Source: Spirochaetales bacterium (GTDB lineage: Bacteria; Spirochaetota; Spirochaetia; DSM-2461). From it: 64,000 nucleotides of DNA. Below, piece by piece: positions 57,271 through 64,000 of this stretch (position 1 is its first letter; every line of letters begins with the position of its first letter). The stretch lies in the NCBI GenBank assembly GCA_003247135.1, contig QKAW01000022.1, positions 1-64,000 on the forward strand, given 5' to 3'. The position numbers and the translations under genes were made by a program. The notes beneath the pieces were generated by a model. The model had not been told where the DNA came from. It made no database searches and saw only the letters and a program-made list of their open reading frames with translations.

Positions 57271-58638
57271 TTAAGTCTGACTAAGCAACTTTACAAGCTT
57301 TCTCTTTCCAATAAGCTCAATAGGTCTCGATTCTGCAAATTTCTTGGCTTCACTTGTTATTTCATTACTTGATATCAAAATACTTTTCATTATATTTAAA
57401 TTTTTCATTTCATCTAGAGTATTTCTTACAGTAACTTCATTTATAGGTGAACTGTCTCTCAAAATTCTCACTAGGTATGGCTGTTTTTTTGATGCTTTCC
57501 AGTCTTTCTTACCACTTTCGAGTCCTATTAATTGAATTCCTGATTTTATATCCTTAAAATCCTGGGCATTTAAAGAGAGTTTTGTGCATATCTCTTTACA
57601 AATCTCAATAAAATCATCTCTTGTGGATGTTAAGTAGTCTTTCATTTTATCATTTTCTTGTAACTCTTTATATTGTGAGAGTTTCTCAGAAACATCTTTA
57701 AAGTTCTTTTTTCTTTTATTTATATACAGCCAGTGTTCTATGGCTTTATCCAGGTTTCTTTCCTGTTCAAAAGCCATTGCAAGAAAGTAGTGTATATATA
57801 AAATCTGCTGTTCAGTTGGATTGATCTCAGTATCTTTTTCTACTAATGTGATAGCTTTTTCCAACTCAGTAATGGCTGTATCATATTTCTGAAGAGCTAT
57901 ATAGCAGATTCCTCTTTCAATAAGAGCTTTAAGCTTAACACTTTTATCACGTAGAGCTTTTTCAAATTCTGCTATTGCTGTTAGATAATCTTTGGCTTCT
58001 TTTGCTATTTTACCAAGATAAAAAAATGTTGTAAAATTATTATCATCATACTTTAGGGAGGAATCAAAAAATACCTTTGCATCTTTATACCTTTTATTAT
58101 TGTACATAATGATACCTAGATGCATATAAGCTCCACCATGTCTTGGTTGAAGTTCTATTGCTTTTTTGTAGTAGTTTACAGCTTTACTGGATCTTTGTCT
58201 CTCTTCAAAAAGTAGACCAACATTAAAATAATTCTCAGCATCGTAAGGGGATAGTTTTATTAATAATAGATAGTCTTTAAGTGCTTCATCTGGTTGATTG
58301 AATTTTAGGAAAAGTTTTGACGAGATTTTTCTAAATTCAGGTTCAGGACATACACTTGAAAACTCTCCTATTTTATTAATTGCTTTTATTTCCATAAATG
58401 CCAATTCGTCTTTCTGCTCCATAAGGAAGGCTTTTGCCAGTAAAAAATGGGCATCTACATTTTGTGGATCCTTAATTATTATCTTTTTTAATATATCAAT
58501 AGAATGCCCGGTTCTTCCCTGCTTTAACAAATTTTGAATAGAAGTGATATTATGATTTGTAGCTTTTCGTACAATTATAAAAATTATTGCAGCAAAAATA
58601 AAGGTAATTGCTATTGATAGTATAATAATAGTAGTCAT
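57271..58638 (-). CDS. TPR membrane protein with a C-terminal degenerate Mrr-like domain
   Basis: A 455-residue protein with one N-terminal membrane helix (about 4-24). About seven TPR units follow (YFNVGLLFEERQRSSKAVNY, GGAYMHLGIIMYNNKRYKDA). The last 110 residues look like an Mrr-type PD-(D/E)xK endonuclease domain: VRNTLDEMKNLNIMKSILIS and EAKKFAESRPIELIGKRKLV match the usual C-terminal part of Mrr-cat. The catalytic (D/Q)xK strand appears as YLVRILRDS and lacks a clear ExK or QxK, so nuclease activity is doubtful. The fusion with TPR and a membrane anchor is unusual. Confidence 0.7.
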   Translation of the reverse strand: MTTIIILSIAITFIFAAIIFIIVRKATNHNITSIQNLLKQGRTGHSIDILKKIIIKDPQNVDAHFLLAKAFLMEQKDELAFMEIKAINKIGEFSSVCPEPEFRKISSKLFLKFNQPDEALKDYLLLIKLSPYDAENYFNVGLLFEERQRSSKAVNYYKKAIELQPRHGGAYMHLGIIMYNNKRYKDAKVFFDSSLKYDDNNFTTFFYLGKIAKEAKDYLTAIAEFEKALRDKSVKLKALIERGICYIALQKYDTAITELEKAITLVEKDTEINPTEQQILYIHYFLAMAFEQERNLDKAIEHWLYINKRKKNFKDVSEKLSQYKELQENDKMKDYLTSTRDDFIEICKEICTKLSLNAQDFKDIKSGIQLIGLESGKKDWKASKKQPYLVRILRDSSPINEVTVRNTLDEMKNLNIMKSILISSNEITSEAKKFAESRPIELIGKRKLVKLLSQT

Positions 58639-58716
58639 GGGCCCTCTAAAATGTGTAGTATAATAGTTAAAGATTAATGGTTTTATTAATAACTGTCAAA
58701 CATAAGGTATTTTATT

Positions 58717-59658
58717 TTGAAGAAGTTTGTATTTATTGTCTCAATTTTTTTATTATTTTATTCACCTCTATTTACTTTATCCCCTTTTGATGAGGGTTTG
58801 CAACTATTTGAATCAAATAATGTTAGTGAAGCTATTTCCTATTTTGAAGAGGCTTTAATAACAAAACCTAAAGTAAATGTATATAAGTACTTAGCAGAAT
58901 CCTATAATATTTTGGGACTTTTTGAGGATGAGTTACTTATTCTGGATGAAGCAATTAATAATAATGTAGGAGAATTATCCTATTTTTTTCTTAAAATTGG
59001 AAACTGTTATCAGCAGCTTGGAGAGTATAAAAACTCTCATGATAGTTTTAAAAGTGTTATTGAGTTAAATAGTGATTATATCCCGGAAGCCTATTTGAAT
59101 ATGGCTAACGTGGAAGTTGAAATGGAGATGTATGGTGATGCTGTTGATAGCTACACTACATATCTGGAATTAGAACCCAATTCAGATCAGAAAAGAAATA
59201 TTATTAAACTTGTACTTCTACTCAAAAAAGCACATAAAGATCAGTTGGATGAGATTGAAGAGCAGCAAAGAATTGAAGAAGAAGCTCGTATTGCCAAAGC
59301 TAGAGAAGCTGAAAGACTTGAAGAAGAGAGATTGGAAAAACTGGCTATAGATGAAGCCCTTGCTGCCGAAAATATAAGAAAATCACAATTATCTCAAGAG
59401 GAAAGGATTAATGGAACTTCTGCAGCTGAGTCCCAGGTTCAAGCTCCTAAAAAGAGTGAAGAGGAGCTATTGGCAGAACAGAAGGCTAAAGAGCTTGAGG
59501 AATTTGCACGTCAGAAAAAAGAAGAAGAGGAGAGACAGCAGGCATTAATGAATGACATAATGAAGTCTCTTGAGAAAATTGGTGAGAATGCAAAAGGTAT
59601 TAATGCTGATAGTGAAAATGCTTTTGATGTATTAGAGGGGTCAGGGATAGATGAATAA
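58717..59658 (+). CDS. Secreted TPR protein with a charged coiled-coil tail
   Basis: A 313-residue protein with TTG start. A signal peptide (MKKFVFIVSIFLLFYSPLFT) is followed by about four TPR repeats (PFDEGLQLFESNNVSEAISY, IPEAYLNMANVEVEMEMYGD). A long Glu/Lys/Arg-rich helix (about 175-285, EARIAKAREAERLEEERLEK) follows. The last 8 bases overlap the next TPR gene. Function unknown; TPR proteins with a coiled-coil tail often scaffold envelope complexes. AAGG lies about 9 bases before the TTG. Confidence 0.8.
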   Translation: MKKFVFIVSIFLLFYSPLFTLSPFDEGLQLFESNNVSEAISYFEEALITKPKVNVYKYLAESYNILGLFEDELLILDEAINNNVGELSYFFLKIGNCYQQLGEYKNSHDSFKSVIELNSDYIPEAYLNMANVEVEMEMYGDAVDSYTTYLELEPNSDQKRNIIKLVLLLKKAHKDQLDEIEEQQRIEEEARIAKAREAERLEEERLEKLAIDEALAAENIRKSQLSQEERINGTSAAESQVQAPKKSEEELLAEQKAKELEEFARQKKEEEERQQALMNDIMKSLEKIGENAKGINADSENAFDVLEGSGIDE

Positions 59659-62083
59659 AAAGAGTATAGCAACAGTTGCGTCAATAGTGGTGCTGTTAGG
59701 TATAATTGGTGGTGGAGCATATTTTTTTATTGGCAAACTAAATAATCAGAGTAGGGTAAATAATTTACAACTTGCAGAAAGTTATATCGAAAATAATGAC
59801 TTTGATAAAGCATTAACTATTCTAAATGATCTTTTAGCAAAGAATAGTGAAGACAGTACAGCTCAGGAACTTCTCGAACAGTTAAAACTGAAGAAACAAA
59901 ATCTTGAAGAGTTAAATAATCTAAAGGAAAAACTTGTTAATGAGATAAAAAATAATATTTTGCAGGTTTTTGAAGTTAATTCATTAAAAGAGTTTGATGA
60001 TTTAAAAACAGAGTTGATAAAAATTGATCCTGAAAACAGTGAATTAAAGAAAATAGAGAGTAATTACCAGGACTTAAAAGATAGTCTGAAAAGAAAAACT
60101 GATGTTTTAATAAATTCCATTGCAAGTGCAAAAACAACAGAAGAAGTAATGGATATTAAAAAAGTATCAGATGATATTCTGGATGAGGTAAAAAATACAT
60201 TTGTAAAATCCCAGGTTTTTGATGCAGATACAATGATTAGTGAGATATTAAAAAATAATCCTGAAAATAGACTGGCAAAAAGCTTAAAGGAGAAAATTTC
60301 AACTCTTAAGAAAGAGATGCAATCCAAAGAGGAGAAGGAGAAGCTTCAAAAAAAACTTGATGAACTATTTGAGAGGGTAGATCAGTTAATAGCGAATAAA
60401 CAGTTTAAAGAGGCAGAAACATTAAGGAAAGAGATATTAAATCTTGACCCGACCAATGAAACAGCCAAAAACCTTAAGAGTAGCATAGAGAGAAAGGAGA
60501 AAGAGGCCATCCTTCAGGAAAAGGTTGATGATATTCTTAAAAAAGTAAATAAGGCTATTGAAAAGGGAGACCTGGAGGAAGCTGAGAGCCTTAGGCAGGA
60601 ATTAATAAAACTGGATCCTGCTAATGAAGAAGTAAACAGAATAAAAGAAAAAATTGCAGCCAAAAAGAATGAAATGGCTTCTGAAAAGGAGCGGGCAATA
60701 GAGAGGGAAATTCAGTCTTTAATAAAAAGTGCCCAATCCAAGGTTAAAGAGAATAAAAATTTGGAAGCAGAGGATTTCTATAACAAGGTTTTATTAATTG
60801 ATAGTAACAGAATTGAGGCATTAAAGGGGTTGGCAGATATCTCAATCTCTAATGCGGAGAAGGACAAATCTGAAATTCCAAGGGCTATCCGAAGAATTTT
60901 AAGGGTTCTGGAGCAGGAGCCGGGCAATGTAAAATATTTAACCTATCTTTCTGATCTATATGAAAGAAGTGGAGATTATAAAAATCAAATTGATGTTTTA
61001 AACAGGTTAATAAGTCTTAAACCAAGTGCTGAATCCTTTGTTAAAGCCGGGATAGCATCTTTTAAAATAAATGATTTTAAATCCGCAGAGTCCTATTTTA
61101 CCAAGGCTATTGAATTTGATCCAAAATATCCTGATACATATTATCCTTTTGCACTTACCTTCGAACAGTTAGGTGAGAATAAAAAAAGAGGTGATATGCT
61201 GGTTAAAGCTGTTAATCTTAGACCTAATCATGCAGCTTCAAATTATGAACTTGGAAGGTTTCTTACTGATAATGAAGATTTTGCAGGGGCTTTACCACTA
61301 TTCCTGAAAGCATATGAACTAAATAATACAAGTGTTAAGTATCAGATGGGAGTTGCTTTAGCTTATTACAATTTAAATCAATTTGATAAATCAGTCGCTA
61401 TTTATGAAAGTATAATTAAACTGGATCAGACTATAAGTGAAGTTTACTATAATTTGAGTATGGCAAGAATGAAACTTGGAGAATTTGATACAGCTCTTAG
61501 GGATATTTCCCTTGCAATTAATTTAAAGCCTGATTCCCCAATATATTTATATACAATAGGTCTCATTTCAGAAGCCCTGGGAAAAAATGATAACGCTACA
61601 ACATTTTATCTTAATGCCATTAAGCTGGATAATAAATATTATAAGCCTATGCTAAATCTTGGAAATATTTATGATCGTTTTGGAAGATATCAGGATGGTC
61701 TTACAATTTTAAAAATGGCCTATGCATTGGCTCCAAAGGATCAAGGTGTAAGGTTTAGTCTTGGGACTTCATTTCTTCATAATAAAATGTATAAAGAGGC
61801 GCTTGTTCTACTTGAAGAGGCGTATAACAAAGACCCTGAATCTTTGTTAAAACAGTTTACACTCTGTCTTGCATATACTGAAATTGGAGAGAATGAGAAA
61901 GCTGAAAAAGGATATAAAGAGATTATTGAAAAAGATCCAAACTATATTGATGCATATTTTTATTTAGGGCAGATACTTTTTACAATGGATAGAAAAGATG
62001 AATCCAGAACCTATTTTACCAAGGTTCTGGAATTAAACCCGGATTACATTTACAAAGATAAAGTAAACGAGTTTCTTCAGTAG
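59651..62083 (+). CDS. Large TPR membrane protein
   Basis: An 810-residue protein. One N-terminal membrane helix (about 7-27) is followed by an alpha-helical, Lys/Glu-rich coiled-coil part with TPR-like units (about 30-400, for example ELIKLDPANEEVNRIKEKIA). From about 400 to the end there are at least ten clear TPR repeats (AGIASFKINDFKSAESYFTK, DAYFYLGQILFTMDRKDESR). It follows the secreted TPR gene with an 8-base overlap. Its stop overlaps the convergent PHP gene by 7 bases, and there is no terminator between. Probably a periplasmic scaffold anchored in the inner membrane. Confidence 0.85.
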   Translation: MNKKSIATVASIVVLLGIIGGGAYFFIGKLNNQSRVNNLQLAESYIENNDFDKALTILNDLLAKNSEDSTAQELLEQLKLKKQNLEELNNLKEKLVNEIKNNILQVFEVNSLKEFDDLKTELIKIDPENSELKKIESNYQDLKDSLKRKTDVLINSIASAKTTEEVMDIKKVSDDILDEVKNTFVKSQVFDADTMISEILKNNPENRLAKSLKEKISTLKKEMQSKEEKEKLQKKLDELFERVDQLIANKQFKEAETLRKEILNLDPTNETAKNLKSSIERKEKEAILQEKVDDILKKVNKAIEKGDLEEAESLRQELIKLDPANEEVNRIKEKIAAKKNEMASEKERAIEREIQSLIKSAQSKVKENKNLEAEDFYNKVLLIDSNRIEALKGLADISISNAEKDKSEIPRAIRRILRVLEQEPGNVKYLTYLSDLYERSGDYKNQIDVLNRLISLKPSAESFVKAGIASFKINDFKSAESYFTKAIEFDPKYPDTYYPFALTFEQLGENKKRGDMLVKAVNLRPNHAASNYELGRFLTDNEDFAGALPLFLKAYELNNTSVKYQMGVALAYYNLNQFDKSVAIYESIIKLDQTISEVYYNLSMARMKLGEFDTALRDISLAINLKPDSPIYLYTIGLISEALGKNDNATTFYLNAIKLDNKYYKPMLNLGNIYDRFGRYQDGLTILKMAYALAPKDQGVRFSLGTSFLHNKMYKEALVLLEEAYNKDPESLLKQFTLCLAYTEIGENEKAEKGYKEIIEKDPNYIDAYFYLGQILFTMDRKDESRTYFTKVLELNPDYIYKDKVNEFLQ

Positions 62084-63750
62084 TTTAGAGTTATATGGCT
62101 TACTTCTTTAAAGTGAGGACCAAGTTTAGGGAGAATATGTTCAACAGTGTCATAATCTCCCTGTATTCCAATAACAGAGTAACCCCTGTTTCCACGTTCA
62201 CCAAGTTGAAGTGTTTCAATATTTACTCCAAGTGCAGATAGTGCTGAAAGAAGAATTAGCAGGACTCCTGAACTGTTTTTATGGCTTGTAATAATCATAT
62301 GCTCTGTTACAGGAGTATGAATCTCAACTCCATCAATTTCAAGAAGATATAGAGAATCGGAACTTTTTTCTGTTAACCCTTCCATCTCTCTGAGTTCAAG
62401 AGTATAAAAGGCTCCCTGTCCTGTACCCATTGTAAATTCCAAAGCTTCTTTTACTTCGTTTATATCGCCTGTAAAAGTAAGGAATGCTTCCGCTGTTCCA
62501 ATACCGTCTGAATTAAGTTCTGCTGTCTCAATATTTATTCCTTCAGAAGCGAGAGTGTTCATTAGTATTGTAAGGACACCTGGTTTATCCTGATGAGAGG
62601 AATATATCCCCAATTTCTTTTCAGTATTAATAGCTGGATGGGACGGGGATATTGTTAAAGATCTGTCGTCCTTGCGAACAGTAACACAATCAAAAGTTCC
62701 TCCCTTAACAGAGTATGGAAACTCGCTGCAAAGGCTGGAAAAATTTCCACCAAATGAGTAATTTGGAATTCTGTGACGATGAGTGTTACTTCGCTTGTTT
62801 AGAAGTTCAATTGCCTTGTTTATAACCCTGTACATCTGATCCTTTTCCTGTGTTCTGATTAAAGGACGCTTTTCAGGTATAAAATTGTTAAAACTTAAAT
62901 AATTTGTGTAACCTGCTTCAAGCAGATAGTCAATTCCCTCTTTATAGAGTTTTCCTAAATGATCGATATGATGTGTATCTGTTCCAAGAGTTACAGGAAT
63001 ACCAAGGGATTTTGCACGCTTTAAAATATTTATATGAGGATAAATACCGCACTCTTTTTTTATACCTGCAAGGTTTACATCCAAAGCCAGATTGTATTCA
63101 CTAATTTTTTCAAGTAGAAGTCTCATTTTTCTTGCTAGGGGATCATTAGAGTTCTCCAAATCCTCAAAACATTCAGGCAGGTCCACATATAGTTTTAAAA
63201 GATCGATATGTCCTACAACCTGAATTGTATCCCATGTAGCATCTATCATCTCAATCATCTCATCAAGATAACCAAGCCAGTAGTTGTTTAACCCACCTCT
63301 TTTTTCTACTAAAAGCTGAGTCTCTTCTGCAGAACCATCGTAGGCAATCTTCTCTTTTGAGAAATGGATAGAACCAATAATAAAATCGATGCCCTGTGCC
63401 TGAAGAATTTTACTTCTATTCCAGTCCAGCCCTATTTTACTTCCCTGCCATTCAAGTTCAATTCCATGTCGGATATCTATCTTGTTGATATACTTCTTTT
63501 TAAGTGCACTTATATTTTTACTGTAGTTAAAGTAAGCGTTATCACCTCTTATAAATTTAATATCTGTATTTTTTTCACCTTGATATCTGAACCCGGTTAA
63601 TCGCGGTGTATGTATTATAAAAGTTACACTGGGGTGCCCTTTTTCTATAGCTTTACGAACGACATTTTCAATATCATCAATCCCATGTTTTACATGATCG
63701 CTACCAGTCCCCGTATGAATGCCATGGGTCTCCCATATAAAATTTTCCAT
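62077..63750 (-). CDS. PHP-family phosphoesterase fused to two ACT domains
   Basis: A 557-residue protein. Residues 1-330 form a PHP domain of the histidinol-phosphatase (HisK/HisJ) type: THGIHTGTGSDH, FIIHTPR, RHGIELEW, IIGSIHF, VVGHIDL and VTLGTDTHH supply the metal-binding residues. Two ACT-like domains follow: about 380-460 (IYSSHQDKPGVLTILMNTLA) and about 475-557 (IITSHKNSSGVLLILLSALS). ACT domains bind amino acids in allosteric enzymes, so the phosphatase may be feedback-controlled. Start preceded by AGGAG. Confidence 0.85.
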   Translation of the reverse strand: MENFIWETHGIHTGTGSDHVKHGIDDIENVVRKAIEKGHPSVTFIIHTPRLTGFRYQGEKNTDIKFIRGDNAYFNYSKNISALKKKYINKIDIRHGIELEWQGSKIGLDWNRSKILQAQGIDFIIGSIHFSKEKIAYDGSAEETQLLVEKRGGLNNYWLGYLDEMIEMIDATWDTIQVVGHIDLLKLYVDLPECFEDLENSNDPLARKMRLLLEKISEYNLALDVNLAGIKKECGIYPHINILKRAKSLGIPVTLGTDTHHIDHLGKLYKEGIDYLLEAGYTNYLSFNNFIPEKRPLIRTQEKDQMYRVINKAIELLNKRSNTHRHRIPNYSFGGNFSSLCSEFPYSVKGGTFDCVTVRKDDRSLTISPSHPAINTEKKLGIYSSHQDKPGVLTILMNTLASEGINIETAELNSDGIGTAEAFLTFTGDINEVKEALEFTMGTGQGAFYTLELREMEGLTEKSSDSLYLLEIDGVEIHTPVTEHMIITSHKNSSGVLLILLSALSALGVNIETLQLGERGNRGYSVIGIQGDYDTVEHILPKLGPHFKEVSHITLNY

Positions 63751-63884
63751 AAATCACTCCTGTGAATATATTAAGTTAATAGAAAATAATTATGAATAGG
63801 TCTAACTCTATTTTATTAATTATTTATAGAATCGGGCTGGTTTTAATATAGCAAAATATTAAGTGTTGAAGTAATATTTAACTT

Positions 63885-64000
63885 ATGAATAAATGCTGTA
63901 GAGATGCTAAGAACTATTTAAAAAATGTTGAAGAATATGATGTTAAATATATTGAAAGTTTTATAGATGACTTTAATAGAAAGCTTAAGATATACTCAAT
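63885..64000 (+). CDS. Partial gene, function unknown (3' end outside window)
   Basis: An open frame from ATG at 63885 to the window edge encodes MNKCCRDAKNYLKNVEEYDV and about 18 more residues, predicted helical. No good Shine-Dalgarno is visible. The 134 bases before it, after the divergent PHP gene, are AT-rich with no structure I can support. It may be the start of a regulator or small soluble protein, but no motif allows a call. Confidence 0.45.
   Translation, partial: MNKCCRDAKNYLKNVEEYDVKYIESFIDDFNRKLKIYS

Noticed and set aside
63885-64000. Assigning a function to the partial gene at the right edge
   Set aside because: Only 38 codons are visible, with no motif.

Overview
The window reads as a piece of a low-GC bacterial chromosome, most likely from a free-living spirochaete (Spirochaetota, Spirochaetaceae-like). 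The reasons are the ribosomal and RNA polymerase gene order, Asn at the RpoB position that is Ser531 in E. coli (a residue reported as intrinsic in spirochaetes), zinc-binding forms of L33, L36 and S14, and several long TPR and lipoprotein genes. The assignment rests on gene content and remembered family features, not on a search. Region 1 (1-8000): the end of an AraC-type regulator, an L-cysteine desulfidase/serine dehydratase-like gene divergent from a LysR regulator, and two adjacent lipoprotein genes. The first lipoprotein gene (BIG2 plus chitobiase C-terminal-like repeats) is broken by a one-base frameshift; the second is an NHL-repeat beta-propeller. Region 2 (8000-22600): an ABC-2 exporter pair, a umuDC-type lesion-bypass operon, a NarL-type two-component pair followed by an RNB exoribonuclease gene that has lost its conserved SPxRRY segment, a NadR-like nucleotidyltransferase, YjbQ, a large protein with an HPr-like domain, argH, a Na/phosphate symporter and an unusually long PRPP synthetase. 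Region 3 (22600-49350): the core transcription/translation block: tRNA-Thr, rpmG, tRNA-Trp, secE, nusG, rplKAJL, rpoBC, rpsLG, tuf, then the S10, spc and alpha operons from rpsJ to rplQ. fusA, infA, adk, map and rpsD are absent from places where many bacteria carry them. Intrinsic terminators lie between secE and nusG, rpoC and rpsL, rpsG and tuf, rpsK and rpoA, and after rplQ, so the block is probably several transcription units. Region 4 (49350-64000): mostly poorly characterised genes. These are a two-TM protein with a roughly 200-residue acidic repeat, a DUF952 protein, mtnN, pth, a SelB-like protein with no GTPase domain, a small lipoprotein, a ParB-like protein paired with a metallophosphoesterase, a TPR protein ending in a degenerate Mrr-like domain, two further TPR proteins, a PHP phosphoesterase fused to two ACT domains, and a partial gene at the right edge. 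No CRISPR array, insertion sequence, prophage or replication origin was seen. The most unusual items are the SelB-like protein without a G domain, the acidic-repeat membrane protein, the TPR-Mrr fusion, the PHP-ACT fusion, and the two broken genes.
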